64,000 bases of DNA, taken from the NCBI GenBank assembly GCA_903995115.1, contig LR877153.1:496001-560000 (forward strand), written 5' to 3'. Below the pieces are notes generated by a model that saw nothing but the letters and a program-made list of their open reading frames with translations, did not search any database and was not told the origin of the DNA. This stretch comes from Angomonas deanei (taxonomy: Eukaryota; Euglenozoa; Kinetoplastea; Trypanosomatida; Trypanosomatidae). Position numbers and translations under genes: made by a program. Of the stretch, positions 55,082-63,898 are shown piece after piece. The number at the start of each line of letters is the position of its first letter. Positions within the stretch are counted from its first letter, which is position 1.

Positions 55082-55381
55082 TTCTTTTTTTTTTTTTTTT
55101 TTAAGGAGTATGTATTATAAAGTTTTGCTACAATAGCGGGAATTTTTTAAAAAAAGATATCGAGAGAAAAGAAGGTATTGTGCCAGCTTTTCCAGAGTCA
55201 GAATACGCGCTTCCACTTTCACTATCGTTTGTGGCATTTGTATTTCTTTTTTAATATATATGTAGAACTAAGACGTGTAATTTCCTAAAACAGACAATAA
55301 ATCTTTTAAGTTTTTTTTTTTTTTTTTTGTTAAGTACTAAATATAAAGAAATCCTATTAAGTAATATTCTGTATTTCCCCA
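55082..55381. other. Gene-free A/T-rich spacer
   Basis: This spacer contains an A run on the sense strand forming the immediate leader of the gene at 55081 and an 18-base T run near 55312-55328. Nothing else is seen. Confidence 0.55.
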
Positions 55382-55753
55382 TTAAATCTCGATAAACATC
55401 ACCTCCATGCCCAACAAGATGCAGGCCAGGATACCGTACCGCATAATCACATACAGTTGCTGATCCTGCACGTAATCCTTGGCGGTAATCTCCATGGAAT
55501 AGTTAATGTGCTTGGTACCAATGACAACCACATTGTAGGCGAGGACGAGGAGCATGGCGGTACCCAGGGGGCTGTACAGCACGGAGGAGAGAGAGACACA
55601 CCCCTGCAGCTGGGTGCAGTGATGAGCTAAGTTACCGGCGAAGGAGCCGACGGTGAAGGAACGCTTGGGGGCGGTGGACACTGGCTTCATCTGGAGTCCT
55701 AGCGTCAGGGGGGCCACACGGCGGAAGGCGACGAGGGAGGTGCGGGCTAGCAT
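55382..55753 (-). CDS. Small mitochondrial inner-membrane protein
   Basis: The protein has 123 aa from the ATG at 55753. The N-terminus (MLARTSLVAFRRVAPLTLGL) and the following Lys/Arg/Ser-rich stretch form a clear mitochondrial presequence. Two hydrophobic helices follow: GTAMLLVLAYNVVVIGT (~64-80) and YGILACILLGMEVMFIEI at the very C-terminus. The loop between them is NYSMEITAKDYVQDQQLYVI. Size and topology fit a small subunit of a respiratory complex or a TIM/assembly component. No family is recognised. Confidence 0.72.
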   Translation of the reverse strand: MLARTSLVAFRRVAPLTLGLQMKPVSTAPKRSFTVGSFAGNLAHHCTQLQGCVSLSSVLYSPLGTAMLLVLAYNVVVIGTKHINYSMEITAKDYVQDQQLYVIMRYGILACILLGMEVMFIEI

Positions 55754-56361
55754 GGGGGCGTGGTGTATAGTAGTATACTATAGTGTATTCTTGTTTTTGA
55801 AAAAAGAAAAGGGAATGGTGTATTTCATAGATATGTGTTGCACAAAAAAATAGTATCCACCAACAGCGTACACTTTTTCACTAATAAAGAGGTATTTTGA
55901 TTCATTCTATTTAGTGGCTAGTTACATGCGTACATACATCGTTTATTATTTTTTTTTTCCCCGTGGATTTTTACCTTTTTTATTTTATATTATTCATCAG
56001 TTATTTCTATCTACAGATTTTTTTTTTTTTTACTTTTCATGACGTTAGTATTAATTTGCATCGGATTGACTGTAACGATTCAGGACTAATAAACATCTAT
56101 GTGATGAGTTTACATAGTGTATTTTTATATTTTCTTTAATTAACAATTAACATCAGTGTAAATAGGAAAACGTGATTTTTTATATATTTTTGAAAAAATG
56201 AAATTTAAAATGTGTAATTAGGTAACACTTGTACTATTGTTGCACATAGTATTGGTAGTGTTCATAAAACAACAATAAAAAAAAAATGGAAGGGTCGGGG
56301 AGTTCGTTTCACGGGAGTATTAGAGGGGGAAAAAAATGAAAAAAATGGAAAACCAGCCCTG
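55754..56361. other. Gene-free A/T-rich spacer
   Basis: This 608-base spacer has A/T runs and no open frame. A short imperfect palindrome (TAGTATACTATA, about 55770-55781) lies just upstream of the membrane-protein start. No RNA gene is recognised. Confidence 0.55.
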
Positions 56362-57980
56362 TTACTCATGACCGTCCGGGACGAGGATGAGGTGGCGCCT
56401 GGCGAGACGCTGGACTACTGGTCGGCCGAACTCGTAGGATCGGATGGGCACCACAAACTTCTGAATATTATCAATCAGTCGGCTGAACTGCGCCACATCG
56501 CTGTTGTCGAGCACCCGCTGCGCCACGTAGTTGCCGTACTGGTCGTTCATCATCATGCAAAGTAGACTTGGGGTCGTCTTCTTCGGCTTCACCTCGACGG
56601 AGTCCACAACGTAGATGGCAGCCTCCTTCTCCTTTCTGTACTTCTCCTTGTGGTTCTCCCTGGCCTCCGCGCCACGGCTCTCCACCGACTCGTTTGCCTT
56701 CGCCACGGTCGTATCCTTGGAGCGCACGAAGGAGACCTCCTCCACCTGCGCCCCGCCGTTGTAGCCGTTACAGAGAGACTGCACAATGAGTTCCTTGTGT
56801 TCAGGGGTCCCAAAGGCGAACATCTTCTCCAACACGTTGGAGGCAAACTTTTGTCTACTGAGTTCATAAAAGTGATCCTTCAAGGCCTCGAAGATGCGCT
56901 CCTTCTTGTTGGGGTCCTTGGCGTGCTGCAGCACGTGCTGGATAACGTAGTTACCGTACTGATCCTTCACTAACATCTCCACCCCCTTCAGTAGTTCGCT
57001 AAAGATGGTCTCCTCCTGCTCGGGGCAGTGCTCCATGATGCACTGGATGACACGACAGCCATAGGCGTGCGTCGCCAGCTCCATCACGCGACCCTCGAAG
57101 GCGGAAATGATGAACCCGCAACGCTGGGGGATCACCTCCACACAGCGCTGCACGACGTGGTTACCGTTCTGATCTTGGATACACTTGGCCACGTTGCCCT
57201 GCAGCTCCGATAGAATGACGTCTAACCCTTCCGGTGGCATCACCTCAATACACTTCTGAATTACACGGCAGCCGTACGTCTGGAGGGTGAGGTTGACCAC
57301 CTGACCGCGAAGACGGGTGGCGGCGTAGGTGAGCTGCTCCGTGTTGCCCTTCTCCAGAATCTTCTGCAGAACGTAGTTACCGAAAATGTCCGTCACTAGA
57401 TCTAAAGGAGAGTCGAAGACTTCGTAGAAGAGGGTGTTAATCTCCGCCGGTAGTGCGTTATCGAGCGCGCGCTGAATAAACCGACTGCCCTCCTGATCCT
57501 TGGCGAACTCCACCACGTGCCCGCGGATGTCGCCTAGGCGCCAGGTGGAGGAGTCGCCGTGCATGGCCACCTCCGCGTGGAACTGCTGCATCTTCTCGCT
57601 GCCGGGGTTGAACCGCTGGTCCGGCATCGCACCACGGCCTCGTCCGCCACGTCCACGACCACCGCGACCTCTGCCGCCTCGCCCCCCGCGACCGCCGTCG
57701 TCGTAGTTGTTTCCGCGTGGGTTGTTGTCGTACATGCCGTACTGCGGGTTGACCACGTTGGGGTTGTAGAAGGTTTGCTGCTGACTGGGGTGAACGCTAA
57801 AGTGCATCGGCTCCTGCGTGTAGTACTGCTGTGCCGCGATACTCCGACCGCCGCGGACGGGTGGCTGCTGCTGCTGCTGCGGGGGATTGTAGAGGGCCGC
57901 GCCGTCCACACCAGCCTCGCCGCGCTGCCGCTGCTGGAGGTAGGCGTTGAAGGTGTTGGGGGTCGCGTGCACCAGCGGGG
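56362..57980 (-). CDS. PUF (Pumilio-family) RNA-binding protein, C-terminal segment
   Basis: After the junction the segment reads LVHATPNTFNAYLQQRQRGE. A Gln run, an RGG-rich box (GGRGGRGRGGRGRGGRG) and then eight PUF repeats follow. The base-contacting triplets are, in order: SRFIQ, NYVLQ, CRVIQ, NHVVQ, CRVIQ, NYVIQ, SNVLE and NYVAQ. By the known PUF code these read A, U, A, U, A, U, G, U from repeat 1 to 8, so the predicted target is 5'-UGUAUAUA. An insertion of about 55 residues separates repeats 7 and 8. PUF proteins control mRNA stability and translation in the cytosol, the main level of regulation in kinetoplastids. Confidence 0.93.
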
Positions 57981-58478
57981 AGGGGGAGCGTAGGCAGCGT
58001 ACATTTGGGAGTTGGGGCTGAGCATGGTGTCAATGAGTCTCAGCTCGTAGGGGTTGACAATCTCCTCGTGCGCCTTCTCCAAGTTCTTGGCGTTCAGCTC
58101 TAGACCAGGGGGACCGCGGCGGGGGGCGGGGTTACCGCCACCGGTGACACGCAGACCTGTGGTGGCCTCCTCCTCCCACGGGGACTCCAAGTTGTTGAGC
58201 GTCTCCTGCACCTCGATGGAGGGGAGCGGGGGTGGCGCCCGGGGGTCACGGGGGACTTTGCTGTTGTACCAGTAGTAGTACTCCTGGCTGCGGCGCATCT
58301 CGGGGGTGGGGTCGCGGTTGCTGTTGAGAAAGAGCTCAAAGTCCATGGGGGTGAAGCGGGCCTGGCTGACGACGTACCCTCCCTGCGGGGGGAGTGGACG
58401 AGGCTGCCCTTGGGCGCCACGGTCGGCCACTGGAAGACCCGTTCCTCTGTCTCCCCAACCACTGGTATCTCCGAACAT
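57975..58478 (-). CDS. PUF RNA-binding protein, N-terminal segment
   Basis: The segment starts at an ATG at 58478 (MFGDTSGWGDRGTGLPVADR). It is a disordered, Gly/Pro/Arg-rich region with one ordered-looking stretch (MDFELFLNSNRDPTPEMRRS then QEYYYWYNSKVPRDPRAPPP) and a helical piece (AKNLEKAHEEIVNPYELRLI). Natural sequence ends MYAAYAPPP at the G4/G5 runs of 57977-57986, where one missing base on the sense strand shifts the frame. The same frame stays open to 57534 but is unnatural. With the downstream segment the protein is about 700 aa. Confidence 0.75.
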
Positions 58479-58691
58479 TTTGCGTTGGATTTTTTATGTT
58501 TTTGATCCTATTAGTATAATAAAGCGTGTTTTTTTGTTTTTGCTACAAAAAACGAGAAGAGAAATAACATAGTGGACAAAACAAAGACATAATTCAATAA
58601 GCGACCCGGCAAAAGACTGCGGATAACAATGAGAAGGCAAAAATACGCGAGTACTCGAACGTTAAAAAAGAAGAAGAATAGCAATAACATT

Positions 58692-60518
58692 TCAATCACT
58701 ATCATCCGAGTGGTACCGTTCCTGGTCGACAGCGGCATTGCTGATAAACCCTTGCTTGGTGGTGCTGGTTTGCCGTGGTAGGATTTCACTGGACTGACGA
58801 CTGCCACCAATCGCAACCTCGTTGGAGGCGTCCACATCAGCGGAGTCGCGCCTCTCTCGCACCTCCTGCATCTTTCGGGCGATTCGCTGCTTGTGCACCC
58901 GCCGTCCCTTCTGCGCTCGCTTGATAACTAGATAGACACCGATTCCTAAAATAGTGCCGTAAAAGAGCGTGCCAATGATGATCATGAAGGTGTCTGTGGT
59001 GAGGTTGTCGGAGCCGGGGTCGGCGGTGTCGTACACGGGGAAAACGTTCACCCTCGTGGGAGAGTTGATAATTTGCTGCCCCGCGTCGTTGATGACCACC
59101 ACGTAGATAAAGTCGTCGTTGCGCTTCACCACCGTCGGCGCGGTGTAGTTGAACCGAATCGTCCGGCAGCGACAGGCCTCGTCGTACTCGACGTACTCGG
59201 GCTTGTGCAGTATGGCACCGAGGGAACTGGTCAGCTGGAAGTACCGTATGTCCCCGGATATACCACTTAATAAATCGATAAAGCAGGTCGTCGTGTTGCC
59301 CGACCCCAGCACCGGCGCGTTACACCCTCGCAGAGAGGCCGCGGCGGCGTTGGGCACCACCCCAGAGTGAAAGTAGAATGGGGAGGCGGCGATAGGGGTC
59401 GACGCACCGTTACTGTTCACGCTGACACTCAACCGCTGGAGTTGAATGGCATCGTTAATACGTTTGGAGGCCGTCACCAGTCCGACGTCCGCCCGCCGTG
59501 TGATGGGGACGATCGCGGAGGCGTTGGCACTCACCGAGACGAGAAACTCCTCCGTGTTGGTGTACCACTCGTCGTCGGAGGCGTCACCAGGAGAGGGGGA
59601 CCCATTCTGTTCATCATTCTCCAGAATGACATCAATATCCTTTATCCATCGCCACACCGACACCTGAAAGTCTGCTGGTCGGAACACCACCGGCCCCTCG
59701 CTGTCCGCGGCGTACACCGTGCACCGGATGGGGCGCAGCTGATCATCGCAGTGAAGGGAGGAGAACATGGCGGTGGGAGGTAGGTCCGGGTACTTTAAAG
59801 GAAAGGTAATACTCTGACTTGCCTCGTTTAGTCGGATACTAGCACGAATGGTGAAGTGGGTGACAATCAGAGACGGGGAACTGAGGGCGGTGAACCGGAA
59901 CCGCAAAATGCGATAACCAGAAATGAACTCAAATAGACCCAACTGATTGACCTCGTCCAGTATAATATCGTCCGCGTGCACGACGGAGGGTTGACCGTCG
60001 GCGTCGGACAGCTGCGCCTCGCAGATGGTACTCTGGCGAAGGGTGAGTCCCTTATCCTCCTCCAGGCTGCAGGTGATGTGCCCAATGACGGTGGCCGGCC
60101 TGGAGAGCACCGTGAGGGTCTGCCCAGACTTGCGTATCGGCCCGGCGGGGTAGTTGCCGTTCTGTACGGTAGGACGGTAAAACACATTCACCGTCAGTAT
60201 GGACCCCCCAGAGGAGGTGATATCAAAGACTAAGGTGGTGATATCCGCCCCCCGTCGCAGGGCAGACTTCTGTACGGTCACCCTTCCACTGGAACTGACG
60301 ACACTCACGGTAAAGTCCTCGGGGCTGAAGGACATGCTAGGCTCCTGCTGCCCATCCCTGACGTAGATGATACACTCCGATGGGACCTCCGGCTCTAGTT
60401 CGGTAGGGGTGCAGGAGAGGATGGACTCCCTCGAGGCGGCGGAGAGACAGCCGGAGAGCTGCAGCAACAGTAGCAGACCCACACCAAGTAATCGTCTACT
60501 GTAACTCGCTTTCTGCAT
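58692..60518 (-). CDS. Type I membrane protein with four Cys-pair beta repeats
   Basis: The protein has 608 aa from an ATG at 60518. A signal peptide (residues ~8-28, RLLGVGLLLLLQLSGCLSA) precedes an ectodomain of about 480 residues. The ectodomain contains four repeats that start with a Cys, then 10-16 residues later C-x-[IVA]: LSCTPTELEPEVPSECIIYV; ITCSLEEDKGL with ICEAQLSDADGQ; HCDDQLRPIRCTVYAADSEG; and GCNAPVLGSGNTTTCFIDLL. Each is followed by FxVxV-type strands, suggesting Ig-like or cadherin-like sandwiches with one disulfide. A transmembrane helix (TFMIIIGTLFYGTILGIGVY, ~515-537) precedes a basic cytosolic tail with Ser-rich, acidic end (HSDDSD). It is a surface or endomembrane receptor-like protein of unknown ligand. 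Confidence 0.8.
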   Translation of the reverse strand: MQKASYSRRLLGVGLLLLLQLSGCLSAASRESILSCTPTELEPEVPSECIIYVRDGQQEPSMSFSPEDFTVSVVSSSGRVTVQKSALRRGADITTLVFDITSSGGSILTVNVFYRPTVQNGNYPAGPIRKSGQTLTVLSRPATVIGHITCSLEEDKGLTLRQSTICEAQLSDADGQPSVVHADDIILDEVNQLGLFEFISGYRILRFRFTALSSPSLIVTHFTIRASIRLNEASQSITFPLKYPDLPPTAMFSSLHCDDQLRPIRCTVYAADSEGPVVFRPADFQVSVWRWIKDIDVILENDEQNGSPSPGDASDDEWYTNTEEFLVSVSANASAIVPITRRADVGLVTASKRINDAIQLQRLSVSVNSNGASTPIAASPFYFHSGVVPNAAAASLRGCNAPVLGSGNTTTCFIDLLSGISGDIRYFQLTSSLGAILHKPEYVEYDEACRCRTIRFNYTAPTVVKRNDDFIYVVVINDAGQQIINSPTRVNVFPVYDTADPGSDNLTTDTFMIIIGTLFYGTILGIGVYLVIKRAQKGRRVHKQRIARKMQEVRERRDSADVDASNEVAIGGSRQSSEILPRQTSTTKQGFISNAAVDQERYHSDDSD

Positions 60519-60759
60519 GATTTGTAGGATTCCTATAATAATAGTGGTGGGGAGGGAAACAAAATGGTAGACAGCAAAAAGAGTGTTCGGTTAACACGGC
60601 TGGAGACAGAATCGGGCGCTCCATAAAAAAACTAAGAGAAAAAGACAATTCTACAATGAAAGAAATCTAACAACAAAAAAATGAAAAGAGCCAAAAAACG
60701 CAAAGACGGCTCTCTACCTCTACAACTTCATTTTCAATATAGATTTTTTTTTTTTTTTT

Positions 60760-61563
60760 TTAGCGCTTCTTTAGCGCCTCCAATCGCGCATGTAACTTGC
60801 GATCTTCGTCCTCCTCATATTCGGCGTACTTGAGTTCCGTGTTGGCCTCGTCCTTGGCTCTCTCCATGAGATCCTTCACTTCATCCCCAGATCCACCGGC
60901 GTGGGCGCCCGTACCAGCCTTCCCCTGTGTGAACCGCATATCGCCCCCGAGGAAGTCCACCGGCTTCGACTGCTTCGAAAACCCCACGGTGGAGATGTCA
61001 GAGCTGTTGTAGATGACTTGAGGACCGAGACTCGTCTGCACGACGGTACCACCCGGGGGTAGCGGACTAACGCTACTGTTGCCACTCTTCGACGGTGGCG
61101 GGGAGTCGGAGATGGACTTGACGCGTATCTTTGGGGTGGCGCGACCACCCATCGCCGCCTCTGCCTGTCCTATGCGCTCCTGGTGGATCGCATTCCTCTC
61201 CTCTTTCCTGTACCGCTCCACCGCCTCCAGCGCGGAGGCCTTCTCCACCTTCGCAATCTCCAGCTGCTCCTTCAGGGCGAGTATCATCTCTCGCTGCGAG
61301 TTGCACTTTTCCTTCAGCGGCAGCAACTCGTGTCGCTCCTGTAACAGACGAGAGCAATCGCTGTTTCTAATTTTGAGCTGACGCTCCAACGCCTGCACCC
61401 GTTGCACCAAAAACTCTTTTGGCTTTGCCAGCAGTTCTTGCTCCGACAGCTCACTTCCCGCGCTAGGACTACCAGGTACCTTGTTGTTGAAGCTGCTGCT
61501 CCTGCTACTTTTGGATGGTACCGGCGGTAGGTCGCCTGGCTTAGCGGTATCTCTGCCAGACAT
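60760..61563 (-). CDS. Coiled-coil protein, unknown
   Basis: The protein has 267 aa from an ATG at 61563. The N-terminal 35 residues are Ser/Pro-rich. Residues ~40-135 form a coiled coil (EFLVQRVQALERQLKIRNSD; LKEKCNSQREMILALKEQLE; ASALEAVERYRKEERNAIHQ). A Gly/Ser/Pro-rich linker follows and then a charged helical C-terminus (DEVKDLMERAKDEANTELKY). The stop codon is immediately followed on the sense strand by a run of about 17 A. The size and pattern would fit a flagellar, basal-body or cytoskeletal linker. No family is recognised. Confidence 0.75.
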   Translation of the reverse strand: MSGRDTAKPGDLPPVPSKSSRSSSFNNKVPGSPSAGSELSEQELLAKPKEFLVQRVQALERQLKIRNSDCSRLLQERHELLPLKEKCNSQREMILALKEQLEIAKVEKASALEAVERYRKEERNAIHQERIGQAEAAMGGRATPKIRVKSISDSPPPSKSGNSSVSPLPPGGTVVQTSLGPQVIYNSSDISTVGFSKQSKPVDFLGGDMRFTQGKAGTGAHAGGSGDEVKDLMERAKDEANTELKYAEYEEDEDRKLHARLEALKKR

Positions 61564-61778
61564 ATATGTATGGGATGGAATTAAAACACTGCGATGATAT
61601 ATAAAAAAGAACAGGGGAAGATATTTTGCTGTTATCGTTTATGAAAGAATAGATACAAAACAGTAATTGGTCTCAAATACGCACTAACCTTTATTCTTTT
61701 TCTTTCTCTTTGGATGAAAGAGGAACGATGATATAGCTCAATGGTGATAATTAATTAAAATGTAGGTGTAGCAAGGTT

Positions 61779-63671
61779 CTATGGCACTTCTTCACGATTC
61801 GCCGATTCCGTAGCGTTTTCGTTCTCCTCGTTGGAAGGATGATTACTATCGTTATTTTGCTCATTGTCGCTCTTTTCCGAAGCGGGTGGCGCTTCCCTAT
61901 TCACGGCGGTCGATGGTTGCATATAGAGCGAGGCGTACTGGTCGTCCGTGTCAAACGGTTCTTGCCGCATCCGGGCATACACGGCTCGCAGATGCGCAGG
62001 GGGTTCTGTCGCCGGCACACTCACCCCGTCGTCCGGCCTCACCCGCGCACTCTCCCAGTGTGGGTCGGAGTCCCGCCGTGCTGGTTCCCCCCCCTCCGCC
62101 ACCGCCGTCCCCTCCTCCTCGCCTCCGTCCGCCAGTCGGTCTCGCATCAGAAGAAGTTGGTGACGCTGCACCTTCATGGTCTTTTTCTGTTCATGCAGCA
62201 GCAGTTGCTCCACCTCCATCTGCCGCTGCTGGGCGTCTAGTTGATTTCGGTGACTGCGCAGGAGCTCATCCTGATTCTTTATTTGCTTGGTTTGCATATC
62301 CAACTGCAGCCGTTGGGCGTCGATGATTTGGCGCATCGTTAGTAGTTTCTCCTCGTACGTTGCCATGCGGTGTTTCTGACTCTGCAGGAGGGCGCTCTGC
62401 ACGTCGTTCTGCTCCTTGTGCTTTCGGAGTAGATTACTATACAGCTCCGCCTGCGTCCTTAGGGCAGAGAGACGACTGTACAAACTCTGAAGTTCTTCGG
62501 CCTCAGGGAAGAGGGCCTTGAAGGTGTTCAACGACTGAGACTTTTTATAGCGCTCTTGAAACTCCCGCAGGCCCCAGTTTCGCTGTGTGATTTGCTTTAG
62601 TTCTAAACCGATAAAGGCACGATGGGGGGAGTGGTCCTCCTCCTTCTTTCCACCTTCCTCTTCTCCCTCCGGTCGTGCCTCTTCCGGACGGGATTGGGGC
62701 GTCTTCTCGTACTGAATATCAAACTCCGACGCATCGGTGGTGCTACTGTGGTTCCTGCGGTTTTCAAAAAGGAAACCCAAAGGCAGGTGGCAGTCGGCAC
62801 ACTCCACACGGTAGGCGCACACGTAGTCCTTGAACCAGGGGAAGTAGGCGGACATGGTGGTGCGGGTGACCGTCATGTACGACTCTCGCACGGAGAGGTT
62901 GCCGGGTCGGAGCCACTGGGTGGAGGAGGAGGGCTGTGCCGCCACGTCCAGTATTTCTTGTGGCACATCGTTCAAGTCGTTACCGCGCTGGTTCGTGCCA
63001 GAGGTGGTACCCTCACTAGTTTCATTGTCGCCTTCCGCTTTCGGCGCCGGCACCCCGATCGCGCTCCTGTCCTTGGAGGAAATTTCCAGCCCGTTCCCGA
63101 GCACCTCGGTGTTGATGCAAATAAGATCAATCCGCTTCTCCGAGGAGGAACCGTAACGCCGGATAGGGTGAAACGCATCCTCGTTGGTTCTTCGCTCATT
63201 GATGGATGGCATTGGGGCCTCCGGGATACTCTCCGCAAACTGCCGGTCGTGCTCGTGGTTGACCGCCGTACTATTTTCTTGACCGCTCGTGGCGGTGGTG
63301 GCACCCGGTGCCGTGTTGTTCCCTAGCTCCTGTCGCAGTCGCTCTTGGGTCTTTTTCTTCTGCTCCAAGATAAACTTACGGGACTCTAGAATGGACTCCA
63401 GTGCCATCAGGTGGGCGGCGGGCGGCAGGGGTACCTGCAGCAGCTCCTCCGACACATTCACGGCGGTGTCCACCCCTTCAATCAAGGAGTAACACGGGAC
63501 GGGGGTGTCGAGGTCGAGCATGAAGTCTAGATCGTAGCGGAAGGCACTGTCCGTCACCCCGCCTTCGACCGGGGTGGTGAGGATGTCGGTCTTACCGCAG
63601 ATGGGGTACTCACATCTGGAACACACAAAGTAGAGCGGTTTGGTGTCGTCAATAACGACTTCGTCGGTCAT
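61779..63671 (-). CDS. Zinc-binding beta-tent-like (Mis18/CULT/Yippee-like) coiled-coil protein
   Basis: The protein has 630 aa from an ATG at 63671. Near the N-terminus YFVCSRCEYPICGKTDIL gives a first C-x2-C knuckle. About 260 residues later MSAYFPWFKDYVCAYRVECADCHLPLGFLFE (split here for length: MSAYFPWFKDYVCAYR and VECADCHLPLGFLFE) gives the second C-x2-C followed by LGFLF. In Mis18, Yippee and cereblon CULT domains two C-x2-C knuckles, an aromatic-rich strand (F-x-W) and a C-x2-C-x3-LGWxF ending make one zinc-binding beta-tent. The two halves here are separated by a long disordered insert. C-terminal residues ~385-535 form a coiled coil rich in Gln and His. The role is unknown. Confidence 0.65.
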   Translation of the reverse strand: MTDEVVIDDTKPLYFVCSRCEYPICGKTDILTTPVEGGVTDSAFRYDLDFMLDLDTPVPCYSLIEGVDTAVNVSEELLQVPLPPAAHLMALESILESRKFILEQKKKTQERLRQELGNNTAPGATTATSGQENSTAVNHEHDRQFAESIPEAPMPSINERRTNEDAFHPIRRYGSSSEKRIDLICINTEVLGNGLEISSKDRSAIGVPAPKAEGDNETSEGTTSGTNQRGNDLNDVPQEILDVAAQPSSSTQWLRPGNLSVRESYMTVTRTTMSAYFPWFKDYVCAYRVECADCHLPLGFLFENRRNHSSTTDASEFDIQYEKTPQSRPEEARPEGEEEGGKKEEDHSPHRAFIGLELKQITQRNWGLREFQERYKKSQSLNTFKALFPEAEELQSLYSRLSALRTQAELYSNLLRKHKEQNDVQSALLQSQKHRMATYEEKLLTMRQIIDAQRLQLDMQTKQIKNQDELLRSHRNQLDAQQRQMEVEQLLLHEQKKTMKVQRHQLLLMRDRLADGGEEEGTAVAEGGEPARRDSDPHWESARVRPDDGVSVPATEPPAHLRAVYARMRQEPFDTDDQYASLYMQPSTAVNREAPPASEKSDNEQNNDSNHPSNEENENATESANREEVP

Positions 63672-63898
63672 TTTTCTTTTGGTGGAGAAACGAGATGTAA
63701 ATATCGGTAAGCTATAAATGAATAAAACACAACCGTCTCGGTGTGAAAAAAGAAAATCCTTAAAATGATGAGAAATGAATCCATATGTGAAGTAGAAGTA
63801 TTTGAAAAGTAGACAAGGAGATTCAATAACACCATAATGAAATGTTTTGTGCTCTTTTACGGTATTATACGGGGATTTTTATAAAATCTGTGCCAGGT

